17,037 bases of DNA, from NCBI GenBank assembly GCA_964347475.1, contig CAYFYY010000093.1, positions 1 through 17,037 on the forward strand. The letters are read 5' to 3'. Below, in pieces: positions 1-7,035 of the stretch (positions are counted from its first letter, which is position 1; each line of letters opens with the position of its first letter). Position numbers and translations under genes: made by a program. The notes beneath the pieces are model-generated. The model was given only the letters and a program-made list of their open reading frames with translations. It made no database searches and was not told the origin of the DNA. The stretch is from GCA-020356105 sp964347475. GTDB lineage: Bacteria > Pseudomonadota > Alphaproteobacteria > UBA8366 > JADFVY01.

Positions 1-1
1 C

Positions 2-442
2 CCGTTCTCGATGCCACAGGGCGGGCTCGAGGCGCTGGAGACGACGGATCCGCTGGAGGTCAAGGCCTACCAGTACGACATCGTGTGCAACGGCGTGGAG
101 CTGTCGTCCGGCGCCATCCGCAACCATTTGCCCGAGATCATGTACAAGGCCTTCGGCATTGCCGGATACGGGCCCGAAGAGGTCGAGTCGCGGTTCGGCG
201 GCATGCTCAGCGCGCTGAAATACGGGGCGCCGCCGCATGGTGGATCGGCGCCGGGGATCGACCGCATCGTCATGCTGCTGGCCGACGAGCCGAACATCCG
301 CGAGGTCGTCGCCTTCCCGATGACCCAGACCGCGGAGGACCTGATGATGCAGGCGCCCGCCCCCGTGGACGCCGAACGGCTGCGCGAGCTCCACATCCGC
401 GTCCACCTGCCGCCGAAGAAGACGGACGAAAAGCCGCAGTAG
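2..442 (+). CDS. aspS: Aspartyl-tRNA synthetase, C-terminal part (gene starts before the window)
   Basis: This is the last ~146 codons of a class II aminoacyl-tRNA synthetase; the frame is already open at the left edge (Pro-Phe-Ser before the first visible Met at 11). The segment matches the end of bacterial AspRS. It has the FSMPQGGLEAL stretch, the YDIVCNGVELSSGAIRNH block that contacts the adenylate, and class II motif 3 (PPHGGSAPGIDRIVMLL, with its invariant Arg). It closes with the VVAFPM-T-TAEDLM tail usual for bacterial AspRS. The enzyme charges tRNA-Asp in the cytoplasm. Whether it is the discriminating or the non-discriminating (Asp/Asn) form cannot be judged from this fragment. The C-terminus (PPKKTDEKPQ) is a short charged tail. 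A possible hairpin follows directly, and the next gene is 400 bp away, so aspS probably ends its transcription unit. Confidence 0.95.
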   Translation, partial: PFSMPQGGLEALETTDPLEVKAYQYDIVCNGVELSSGAIRNHLPEIMYKAFGIAGYGPEEVESRFGGMLSALKYGAPPHGGSAPGIDRIVMLLADEPNIREVVAFPMTQTAEDLMMQAPAPVDAERLRELHIRVHLPPKKTDEKPQ

Positions 443-452
443 TGGCCGCGAC

Positions 453-476
453 GGCGGGTGCCTGCGCCATCCCGCC
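453..476 (+). terminator. Possible aspS terminator hairpin
   Basis: GGCGGG (453-458) pairs with CCCGCC (471-476), and two further inner pairs are possible if one T is bulged. It starts 10 nt after the aspS stop. There is no T-run after it, so it could be a Rho-dependent end or an mRNA-stabilising hairpin and not a true intrinsic terminator. Confidence 0.3.
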
Positions 477-787
477 ACACCATCATTCCGAGGCCCGGCC
501 GCAGACTGCCGCGCCGCCGTCGCGGCCCAGGGTGGGCGCGGTGTTCGGGGCGCGTTAACCAGTTCCCTTTACGGCGGATTCACACATCTTTGCTAGGTTC
601 GTTGCCGTGCCGGTTTGCGCTGCGATTGCGGGCAATGTCGGTTAACGAGAAGTAAAGAACGAAGCGATGTTTTCTGCTTTGACGGCCGTTTCACGATGTT
701 TCGTTAATATTTCGTTCGTGAATGCCGCAGCGCGACCCGGCACGAGAATAATGGCTAAAATGAGCGCGAATTTGGAGGCGATATACC
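477..787. other. Long intergenic region without a convincing gene
   Basis: No reading frame here looks coding. Composition changes along it: the first ~80 nt are very GC-rich, while from about 550 onward it is markedly AT-richer than the rest of the window, as expected for regulatory DNA. Visible items are GTTAACC (555-561) and GGTTAAC (about 639-645) in opposite orientation, and a TTTCGTT motif repeated at 699-705 and 710-716 (11-bp period) with an inverted copy, AACGAA, near 658-663. A possible promoter is listed separately. No tRNA or known riboswitch was recognised. Confidence 0.5.
679..708 (+). promoter_or_regulatory. Candidate sigma70-type promoter for the lipoprotein gene
   Basis: TTGACG (679-684) is a 5/6 match to the -35 consensus. 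It is followed after 18 nt by GTTAAT (703-708), a 4/6 match to the -10. The predicted start near 715 gives a leader of about 125 nt before the ATG at 843. The TTTCGTT repeats sit on and just after the -10, where a regulator would act. Confidence 0.35.
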
Positions 788-862
788 TTGCTGGAACACG
801 TTTGTGAGTGTTCTATTTGTTGCCAAGCAAGTCGATATTTCGATGCGAAGCAATTTGATTAA
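788..862 (+). CDS. Possible 24-residue Cys-rich leader peptide
   Basis: A TTG codon at 788 lies 9 nt after a clear Shine-Dalgarno GGAGG (774-778). It opens a 24-codon frame ending at TAA 860-862. The peptide has four Cys clustered as C-x-C-x-x-C-C (VCECSICC). Its end overlaps the start of the lipoprotein gene (ATG 843), which lacks its own Shine-Dalgarno sequence. The layout would suit translational coupling or a Cys-sensing leader. It is very short, and the evidence is only the ribosome site, the overlap and the Cys cluster, so chance is a real possibility. Confidence 0.2.
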   Translation: MLEHVCECSICCQASRYFDAKQFD

Positions 863-1397
863 GAGACTTTCGATCCTTGCCGTATTGATCGGCGTTTTGG
901 GTGGTTGCTCGGTGTCCCCGACCGTCGATGCCGCGTCGTTGACCGTCGGCAGCGTGAGCTTCCTTCTGACCGGAAAGAACACGGTGGACCACGCCGTCTC
1001 GGCCATGTCCGGGCAGGACTGCGCGATGATCCGCCTCGCCAAGAACGAGACCGTGTGCGTGCCGCGCGACGAGGATGTCGTCGGCGACCGGCTGGTCTTC
1101 AGATTCGAGAAGGCCGCCTGGACCGGTGGAACCGCCGATGAGATCGTCGGCGATCCGCTGACCGTAAGCCCTTCAATCGCCGACGTGGTGCGGCCTCTGG
1201 GCACCACGGTGTTGGTCGAGTCGCGCGCCACCGCCGTTGCCGCGGTCGCAGCTGACCCGGTGCCGGTTCGCGCGCTGATGAATGATCATGAGCCGGAGTC
1301 CTGGATGTCGGTCTTTTCCGGGCTCGTCAAGGACAAGGCGACGATGACGACGACAGAGCCGGACCTTGCGACGCGGCTCTGGTTGCCCGTCGAGTAA
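843..1397 (+). CDS. Small putative lipoprotein of unknown function
   Basis: The predicted product is 184 residues. The N-terminus has a basic start (MRSNLIKR), a hydrophobic stretch and a lipobox LGGC with Cys22, so it should be exported and lipid-anchored. The mature part opens with SPTVDAASLTVGSVSFLLTG. A block around TGK-TVDHAVSAMSGQDCA resembles a recurring pattern (TGK...DHA.SA..G.DC...R) I recall in small uncharacterised alphaproteobacterial proteins; no function is known to me. Two further Cys (in GQDC and ETVCV) could form a disulfide in the periplasm. The start at ATG 843 is chosen because it places the signal peptide at the N-terminus; a GTG at 804 in frame would add 13 residues and has no ribosome site. 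The ATG at 843 has no clear Shine-Dalgarno sequence either. A strong hairpin follows the gene, so it looks monocistronic. Confidence 0.7.
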   Translation: MRSNLIKRLSILAVLIGVLGGCSVSPTVDAASLTVGSVSFLLTGKNTVDHAVSAMSGQDCAMIRLAKNETVCVPRDEDVVGDRLVFRFEKAAWTGGTADEIVGDPLTVSPSIADVVRPLGTTVLVESRATAVAAVAADPVPVRALMNDHEPESWMSVFSGLVKDKATMTTTEPDLATRLWLPVE

Positions 1398-1437
1398 TCG
1401 CCAGTCGGCCAGCGGCTTGACGCCTTAAATGTCGTTG

Positions 1438-1463
1438 ACGGCGGGACCCTGGTCCCGCCGTTT
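1438..1463 (+). terminator. Rho-independent-type terminator after the lipoprotein gene
   Basis: ACGGCGGGACC (1438-1448) is a perfect inverted repeat of GGTCCCGCCGT (1451-1461), giving a 9-bp GC-rich stem with a small loop. It is followed by only three T. It lies 40 nt after the stop codon and separates the lipoprotein gene from the crcB operon. Confidence 0.6.
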
Positions 1464-1613
1464 GGCATAGTCTTGCCGGCGATGCTTGCGGCCGGGCGTT
1501 GATCCTATGGCCGGCATGCGCTATCCGCTTGGTTAGCCGCCCACGGGGCCTGTGCAACGAACCGGCGGCAGGGCGGGAGAAGGACGGAACAGGCGTCGGC
1601 GGCGGGCAGGCGA
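1464..1613 (+). promoter_or_regulatory. Leader region of the crcB operon, with a weak fluoride-aptamer-like hairpin
   Basis: There is no gene in these 150 nt. CCGGC (1476-1480) pairs with GCCGG (1491-1495) around a 10-nt loop that begins GATG. That resembles the first stem of the crcB-motif (fluoride) riboswitch, which commonly precedes crcB. The rest of that motif (second stem and a pseudoknot partner for the loop, normally after TGAT) is not convincingly present, although TGAT does occur at 1500-1503. The riboswitch is therefore not called. Confidence 0.2.
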
Positions 1614-1994
1614 ATGAAGATGATTTTGGTCATAGCCGCGGGCGGCGCGCTTGGCGCGGTCGCCCGCCACCTGGTCAACAACCGGGTGACCGCGTGGTTC
1701 GGCGACGGGTTTCCGTGGGGTATCCTGACAATCAACGTGACGGGCTCGTTCGCGATGGGAATCCTCGTCGGCGCTCTGGAATTTTCCTGGTCCCCGCCGC
1801 AGGAGGTCCGCGCCTTCATCGTCGTCGGATTCCTCGGGGCTTTCACGACCTTCTCGAGCTTCTCCCTGCAGGTCGCGCTGCTTTACGAGCGTGGGCAAAT
1901 GGTGCTGGCAGGTCTTTACATTGCGGCCTCGGTGGTACTGGCGGTCGGCGGCCTGTTTGCGGGCCTCGCTCTCGTCAAGAGCATCGCTTTATGA
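1614..1994 (+). CDS. crcB: Fluoride ion channel CrcB/Fluc
   Basis: This 126-residue inner-membrane protein has four hydrophobic segments, the usual size for the Fluc family. Fluc dimers form a dual-topology channel that lets toxic fluoride leave the cytoplasm. Family signatures visible are GGALGAVARH (residues 10-19), the NVTGSF block with the pore Asn41, and GFLGAFTTFSSFS (72-84) with the Phe-box residues F80 and F83 and the TTFS turn near the central Na+ site. There is one gene copy, consistent with a homodimeric channel. Start ATG 1614 has a weak AGGCGA-type site; ATG 1620 is an alternative that loses two residues. The stop overlaps the next start as ATGA (1991-1994), which implies translational coupling to the pseudouridine synthase. 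It is the first gene of a five-gene operon. Confidence 0.95.
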   Translation: MKMILVIAAGGALGAVARHLVNNRVTAWFGDGFPWGILTINVTGSFAMGILVGALEFSWSPPQEVRAFIVVGFLGAFTTFSSFSLQVALLYERGQMVLAGLYIAASVVLAVGGLFAGLALVKSIAL

Positions 1995-2989
1995 GCCAGG
2001 TCGAAACCGTGGAGGTAACCGCCGAAGAGCGCGACTTGCGCCTCGACCGCTGGTTCCGGCGCCATTATCCCGGCCTCAAGCACGGGCGGTTGGAAAAGCT
2101 ACTGCGAACGGGGCAAATCCGCGTCGACGGCAAGCGCGCCCAGGCAGCGCTTCGGCTCGTCCCGGGACAGCGCATCCGGGTACCGCCACTGCCCGACGGG
2201 CTGGAGCGGGTGTCGCCCCATCGGACGCCACCCCTGCGTGAGGCGGATAGCGATTTCGTCCGCTCGCTGGTCATTCACCGGGACGACGACGTGATCGCTT
2301 TGAACAAGCCAGCGGGTCTGGCGGTCCAGGGCGGAACGGGTACCTTGCGGCATCTCGATGCGATGCTGGATGCGCTGCGTTTCGGCAGGAAGGAACGGCC
2401 CCGGCTGGTGCACAGGCTGGACCGCGACACCAGCGGCGTATTGCTGCTGGCGCGCAGCGCGGCTGTCGCGGCGCGGCTCGGGCGGCTGTTCCAGGGGCGC
2501 GAGGTCCGCAAGATATATTGGGCCCTTGTGGTCGGACATCCGGAGCCGGTGCGCGGCAGGATCGACATGTCGCTGGACAAACGTCCGGGCCCGCGCGGCG
2601 AGCGCATGGCCGGCGGCGGTTCCGGCGCCAAACATGCGGTCACCCTGTATCGCGTTCTCGAAAAGGCCGGGTCGACGGTCAGCTGGGTTGCCCTGTGGCC
2701 ACTGACGGGACGGACGCACCAACTGCGCGCCCACTGTGCCGCGATCGGGCATCCGATCGTCGGCGACGGCAAATACGGCGGCTCCGCCGCATACCTGCCG
2801 GCCGCGGAGGTGGCCCGGCGCCTGCACCTTCACGCGCGGGAGCTTTCGCTGCCCCATCCGTCGGGGCAAGGAATCGTGCATCTTCGGGCAGATCTGCCGC
2901 CGCATATGGCCGCGAGCTGGCGATTTTTCGGATTCGACACCGAACTGGTGGGCGATCCGTTCGCTGAACTCGATCAAGGTGAACGGTGA
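1991..2989 (+). CDS. rluC: 23S rRNA pseudouridine synthase, RluC/RluA family
   Basis: The protein has 332 residues. It has an N-terminal S4 RNA-binding domain (about 14-75, with RLDRWFRRHYPGLKHGRLEKLLRTGQIRVDG) and then the RluA-type catalytic domain. The family motif HRLDRDTSG is at 141-149, with catalytic Asp144. Downstream are KPAGLAVQGG (106-115), the TGRTHQLRAH block and HPIVGDGKYG, all typical of the fold. RluC makes pseudouridine at three sites in 23S rRNA (955, 2504 and 2580 in E. coli numbering); RluC rather than RluD is inferred from the length and overall sequence, and exact targets are not provable here. The start is set by the 4-nt ATGA overlap with crcB; a longer frame opening at 1499 runs through crcB and was not used. 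A 95-nt gap follows before the phosphatase gene. Confidence 0.92.
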   Translation: MSQVETVEVTAEERDLRLDRWFRRHYPGLKHGRLEKLLRTGQIRVDGKRAQAALRLVPGQRIRVPPLPDGLERVSPHRTPPLREADSDFVRSLVIHRDDDVIALNKPAGLAVQGGTGTLRHLDAMLDALRFGRKERPRLVHRLDRDTSGVLLLARSAAVAARLGRLFQGREVRKIYWALVVGHPEPVRGRIDMSLDKRPGPRGERMAGGGSGAKHAVTLYRVLEKAGSTVSWVALWPLTGRTHQLRAHCAAIGHPIVGDGKYGGSAAYLPAAEVARRLHLHARELSLPHPSGQGIVHLRADLPPHMAASWRFFGFDTELVGDPFAELDQGER

Positions 2990-3084
2990 CGCCGTCAAAT
3001 CCGCCCGCCTCGGTCCCAACGCACTGGTAATTGCATCGCGGCCCCACTATCTCTCTCTGACGAGCCCGCTGACCGAACGCACGG

Positions 3085-3786
3085 ATGACCGATCGCCAAC
3101 CGTCCCCACCCCGCCTCGCCGTCTTCGACTGTGACGGGACGCTGGTGGATAGCCAGCACACCATCGTTGCCGCGATGACCGAGGCGTGGCGGGAATTTGG
3201 CTTGGCACCGCTCGCCGGCGCTGCCGTCCGGCGGGTCGTCGGCCTGCCGCTTGTCGAAGCCATTGCGTCCCTTTTCCCCGAAGGCGAGCGTCGCGACCAC
3301 ATCGCGCTGAGCGATCTCTACAAGGACGCATTCCGCAGTCTACGGCAACAATCGGACCACCATGAGCCGTTATATCCCGGGGCGGTCGAAACCCTCGACA
3401 ACCTCGAAGCAGCCGGCGTGGTGCTCGCGGTCGCAACCGGCAAGTCACGACGGGGCCTGGTCGCAACGCTGGACAAGCATGGCCTCGCAACGCGGTTCAC
3501 CGTGCTCAAGACAGCGGACGACGCCCCGGGTAAGCCGAACCCGCATATGCTGCTCGATGCGATGAGCGAGACGGGCGCCACGCCGCAGACGACGGTGATG
3601 ATCGGGGATACCGTGTTCGATATCGAAATGGCGGTCAATGCGCGGACCCCCTCGATCGGGGTCAGTTGGGGGTATCACGATCCAGCGGAGCTGATCTCCG
3701 CGGGAGCCAACGAAATCGTCCAGCAATTTGGCGACGTCCTGAAAGCCGTTGCCGGAATTTGGGGAGACGCGGATGCGACTCGGTAA
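3085..3786 (+). CDS. HAD-superfamily hydrolase, phosphoglycolate-phosphatase-like
   Basis: This 233-residue cytoplasmic HAD subfamily IA phosphatase has all four catalytic motifs. Motif I is FDCDGTLVDS, with nucleophile Asp15 and acid/base Asp17. Motif II is the Thr in LAVATGKSR (Thr118). Motif III is Lys150 in GKPNP. Motif IV is MIGDTVFDIEMA, with Asp175 and Asp179. The helical cap lies between residues about 22 and 95. The overall pattern resembles Gph/PGP-type enzymes, but substrates of this family cannot be predicted from sequence, so no symbol is given. Genes of this type follow rluC in many alphaproteobacterial crcB operons. The 3' end overlaps the next gene by 14 nt. Confidence 0.9.
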   Translation: MTDRQPSPPRLAVFDCDGTLVDSQHTIVAAMTEAWREFGLAPLAGAAVRRVVGLPLVEAIASLFPEGERRDHIALSDLYKDAFRSLRQQSDHHEPLYPGAVETLDNLEAAGVVLAVATGKSRRGLVATLDKHGLATRFTVLKTADDAPGKPNPHMLLDAMSETGATPQTTVMIGDTVFDIEMAVNARTPSIGVSWGYHDPAELISAGANEIVQQFGDVLKAVAGIWGDADATR

Positions 3787-5836
3787 GATTCTTAAATACA
3801 TACTCATCGGCATTCCGTTGCTTGCCATCATCGTTGTCGGCGCGGCGATCGCGATCCTGATGACGATCGATTTCAACCGGTACAAGCCGCTGATTGCGGA
3901 GGAGACGAAGAAGGCGACAGGCCGGGACCTCGTCATCGCGGGCGATTTGAAGCTCGACATATCGTTGACTCCGTCGGTCTATGTCGCCGGCGTCACACTG
4001 TCCAACGCAACTTGGGGCGCGCGGCCCGAGATGGCCGAGGTCGAGCGATTCGAGGCACAGATCGCCCTGATTCCGGTCCTGTTCGGCGTAATCGACGTCA
4101 AACGCGTCGTGCTGATCGGTGCCGATATCCTGCTCGAGGTGGACAAGCGTGGGCGCACCAATTTCGAATTCGCGCCGCCCCAGCCTTCTGCGGTACCGAA
4201 AACTCGGGACACCGGGCCCGCTGCGAAAAAGGAAATTGCCATTCCCATCGTCCGCGAGGTCGTCGTCGAAAATTCGCGGATCTCATACAGAGACGCCAGA
4301 TCAGGTGCCGCCTATGACGTCGGCATCGGCAAGTTGACGGTTTCCGGCGATGGCCCGGATGCGCCGATCGAGATGCTGTACGAGGGCACTTACAACACGG
4401 CGGCAGTCACTCTGACGGGCACGCTTGGCGCTCCAAACGATTTGATGGCGGGCAATCCGCTGCCTCTCGACCTGGGTCTGCGTGCCGGCGGCGCAGTGGT
4501 TGCCGTCAAGGGTATGATCAAGGAGCCAATGGCTGCCAAGGGGCTCGATCTTGAGATCGCGGTCAACGGCAAGCAGCTCGGCGATCTGTCGGCGCTGGCC
4601 GGCACCGTCGTGCCGCCTTTGGGCGCCTATTCGCTGTCGACCCGGGTGACCGGCGATCCGGCCGCGGCACTCAATCTCGTTGGCCTTAAAGGTGGGCTGG
4701 CCGGCAATGACATTGCCGGCGACGTCACGGTGAATCTGTCCGGTAAACGTCCCTTCATCGACGCGAAGCTTTCATCCAACAAGATCGACCTTACGGCACT
4801 CGCCGGTCCCGCAGGTGGTGACGCCGCGACCGGGACCGGACAGGCGACGACGAAAGCGGAGCGTGTGTTTCCCGACGACCCGCTGCCGTTCGACGGCTTG
4901 CAGGCGGTCGATGCCAGGCTCGCATTCGCCGCCAAAACCATCATCGCGGCGGGCGCTACACTGCAAGACGCCAACATCGGGCTGTCGCTAAAAGACGGTC
5001 TGCTCAACATCGTGCCACTCCGGGCCGGTATCGCCGACGGGACGATCGACGTTGCGTTGAACCTGGATGGACGGGCAAAGGCGGCCAAGCTCGCGCTGAA
5101 GGCCAATCTGCTTAAGGTCGATCTGGACAAGCTGCTGACTGAACTCAAGCTGACCGAGGACGTCGAGGGACGAGCCAATATCGACGTTGATGTGCGCGGC
5201 GCTGGTGGTTCGGTGCGCGCGGTCATGGCTTCGCTCGATGGCAGGGCGGGAGTCCTCATGGGCAAAGGCCGGATGAAGGACAGCTTCTTGCACACCATGC
5301 TCGGTGGCTCGGGCCACTTGCTGAATCAGGTTCTCGACAAGGGACAGAAGGGATACACGGTCGTCGAATGCGCGGTCGTTGAATTCGACATCAACGACGG
5401 TCTTGCCCGTGCCAGCGCAATCTATTTGGACCTCGAATCCCGCGGCATTATCGGTGAGGGTACAGTGGATTTCGGCGCGGAGGCGCTCAACCTGACCATC
5501 GATCCACGCAAGAAGCGGAGCATGGACAAGGCGGTGCTGCCGGTGCGCATTACCGGCACGTTCCTTGCCCCGAAATACGCAGTCGACAAGGCCGTGGCGA
5601 CGCAGAAGCTGACCAAGGCGCTCGGCATCGAATTGCCGCCAGGGCTGGTCGGCGGCACGGAACAGGCGAAGGCGCCGTTGATCGAGGGCCCCTGCGCGCC
5701 GCCGGTCCCGACGGCTGCGCCGGAGCAACCGGCCGAAGCACAGCCAGCACCCGCAGTGCCGACCCAACCGCAGGACGTCCTGAAGGACGCGGAGCAGCAG
5801 CTCAAGAAGGGACTTAAGGGCCTGCTCGGCCAGTGA
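3773..5836 (+). CDS. AsmA-family inner-membrane/periplasmic protein
   Basis: The protein has 687 residues. An N-terminal membrane anchor (about 8-30, KYILIGIPLLAIIVVGAAIAIL) is followed by the AsmA N-terminal signature (DFNRYKPLIAEETKKATGRDLVIAGDLKLDISLTPS, split here by family convention). A long beta-rich periplasmic region follows. The AsmA C-terminal block includes GRMKDSFLHTMLGG, VDFGAEALNLTIDPRKK and PVRITGTF-APKYAVD. The tail is Pro/Ala/Gln-rich and ends in a Lys-rich amphipathic helix. AsmA/TamB-like proteins are thought to bridge inner and outer membranes and move phospholipids. Start ATG 3773 is preferred over a TTG at 3749 because GGGGAG (3761-3766) sits 6 nt before it. It overlaps the HAD gene by 14 nt and the ATP12 gene by 4 nt, so it belongs to the same operon. 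Confidence 0.88.
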   Translation: MRLGKILKYILIGIPLLAIIVVGAAIAILMTIDFNRYKPLIAEETKKATGRDLVIAGDLKLDISLTPSVYVAGVTLSNATWGARPEMAEVERFEAQIALIPVLFGVIDVKRVVLIGADILLEVDKRGRTNFEFAPPQPSAVPKTRDTGPAAKKEIAIPIVREVVVENSRISYRDARSGAAYDVGIGKLTVSGDGPDAPIEMLYEGTYNTAAVTLTGTLGAPNDLMAGNPLPLDLGLRAGGAVVAVKGMIKEPMAAKGLDLEIAVNGKQLGDLSALAGTVVPPLGAYSLSTRVTGDPAAALNLVGLKGGLAGNDIAGDVTVNLSGKRPFIDAKLSSNKIDLTALAGPAGGDAATGTGQATTKAERVFPDDPLPFDGLQAVDARLAFAAKTIIAAGATLQDANIGLSLKDGLLNIVPLRAGIADGTIDVALNLDGRAKAAKLALKANLLKVDLDKLLTELKLTEDVEGRANIDVDVRGAGGSVRAVMASLDGRAGVLMGKGRMKDSFLHTMLGGSGHLLNQVLDKGQKGYTVVECAVVEFDINDGLARASAIYLDLESRGIIGEGTVDFGAEALNLTIDPRKKRSMDKAVLPVRITGTFLAPKYAVDKAVATQKLTKALGIELPPGLVGGTEQAKAPLIEGPCAPPVPTAAPEQPAEAQPAPAVPTQPQDVLKDAEQQLKKGLKGLLGQ

Positions 5837-6534
5837 CACGGCGGTTCTACAAGGAATCGGCCGTCATCGCGCTGGCGCACGGCATGTCCGGGGTTGCGCT
5901 GGACGGCCGGCCGATCCGAACCCCGGGTGGTGCCGAGCTGGCGCTGCCCGGGCGGGCGCTGGCCGGTGCCATCGCGGCGGAGTGGGCGGCGCAGGAGGGC
6001 TCGGTGAAGCCGTTGTCCATGCCCCTGATGCGTCTTGCCGCCACGGCGCTCGACCGCATCGGCCGCGAGCGCGATGCCGTGGTCTCGGCCATCGCCGCAT
6101 ACGCCGCGCACGACCTACTCTGCTACCGGGCCGCCGCTCCGGAAGCGCTTGTCCGCCGGCAGGCCGAAATCTGGCAGCCCCTCGTCGACTGGTGCGCAGA
6201 TACCTATGATGCGCACCTCGCCGTGACCGAAGGGATTGTCCATATCGACCAGCCGCCGGAGGCGTTGGCTGCCCTACGCGCGGCAGTCGACGGGAGGGAC
6301 GATTTCAGGCTGGCCGCGCTCTCGCAACTGACGGCGGCGTGCGGCTCGCTTGTACTTGCCCTCGCGGTCTGCAGCGGACAGATCGATGCGGCCGCGGCGA
6401 TCGCCGCCAGCCAGCTGGACGAAGACTGGCAAGCCGAAAGGTGGGGCGAGGACGATGACGCCGCCGCGCGGCGCGAGGATCTCGCGCGCGACATCACCGA
6501 TGCCGAGCGATTTCTCGCGCTGCTTGAAGACTGA
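5833..6534 (+). CDS. ATP12-family F1-ATPase assembly chaperone
   Basis: The product has 233 residues and begins at GTG 5833; its GTGA overlaps the AsmA stop. The sequence fits the ATP12 family. The N-terminal part has RFYKESAV and the VALDGRPIRTPGGAELALP segment, followed by AIAAEWAAQEG-VKPLSMPLMRLAATALDR. The helical C-terminal domain contains LLCYRA, QAEIWQPLVDW and the ending EDWQAERWGEDDDAAARRE. Mitochondrial Atp12 binds the F1 alpha subunit before it assembles with beta; the alphaproteobacterial proteins are its relatives and presumably do the same, which is inference. It closes the crcB operon. Only 23 nt separate it from the convergent GFA gene. Confidence 0.93.
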   Translation: MTRRFYKESAVIALAHGMSGVALDGRPIRTPGGAELALPGRALAGAIAAEWAAQEGSVKPLSMPLMRLAATALDRIGRERDAVVSAIAAYAAHDLLCYRAAAPEALVRRQAEIWQPLVDWCADTYDAHLAVTEGIVHIDQPPEALAALRAAVDGRDDFRLAALSQLTAACGSLVLALAVCSGQIDAAAAIAASQLDEDWQAERWGEDDDAAARREDLARDITDAERFLALLED

Positions 6535-6557
6535 TGAAGTTGGAATCGATCCGATCG

Positions 6558-6971
6558 CTAGCCGCCCGGCATGCCCGGAAACTGCGGCAAGCTGGGATCA
6601 ACATAGTCCCAGGGCTGTCCGCTTGCCGTGAAGATCGTCATGGAGGGCTTGAACCAGCTCGGATCATCGAGGCTGCCGACCTTGATCGCCATGATGCCCG
6701 GCATGCCTGACGATTTGCCGAGCACGTTCGCACCGCAGTTTGGGCAGAACCCGTTGCTCGCAGTATTCCCACTCTCGGCAGTGTAGTCGTAATACCTGAC
6801 CTCGCCGGTCACGGTGAGCGCTTCCGCCGGCACGCCGATCACCGAGGTGTGGCCGGTGCCGCTGGATTTCTGGCAGTTCCGGCATTGGCAGTGTCCGGCG
6901 ACAACCGGCTTCGCCATCGATTCATAGCGAACAGCGCCGCAACTGCAACCGCCGGAGAAAGTCTTGGGCAT
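6558..6971 (-). CDS. GFA-type (CENP-V/GFA family) zinc-binding protein
   Basis: This 137-residue protein has the seven-Cys pattern of the GFA fold: C9-x-C11, C28-x-C30-x2-C33 and C76-x2-C79 (CSCG, HCQCRNCQ and FCPNCGANV). These Cys normally hold two zinc ions. The family is named for a glutathione-dependent formaldehyde-activating enzyme, but most members have no proven activity, so no formaldehyde role is claimed. Start ATG at 6971 is favoured because a GGAG lies 8-9 nt upstream on the reverse strand; a longer frame opening at 7010 lacks a site. It is third in the reverse operon, 64 nt after the SRPBCC gene, and its 3' end faces ATP12. Confidence 0.9.
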   Translation of the reverse strand: MPKTFSGGCSCGAVRYESMAKPVVAGHCQCRNCQKSSGTGHTSVIGVPAEALTVTGEVRYYDYTAESGNTASNGFCPNCGANVLGKSSGMPGIMAIKVGSLDDPSWFKPSMTIFTASGQPWDYVDPSLPQFPGMPGG

Positions 6972-7035
6972 CGAAGTGTCTCCTCTGTCCAACCATGTCG
7001 CTCTGGTCATGAGCTCGAATACCGTGACATAGGTG

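Noticed and set aside
1398..1613. A full fluoride riboswitch
   Set aside because: Only the first stem and GATG loop start resemble it; the second stem and pseudoknot pairing could not be found.
1499..2989. A 496-codon version of the pseudouridine synthase gene
   Set aside because: The extra 5' part runs through crcB in another frame and shows no family similarity; the ATGA-coupled start at 1991 fits the normal length.
2099..3019. A 306-codon reverse-strand frame opposite rluC
   Set aside because: Antisense to the conserved pseudouridine synthase; no recognisable domain.
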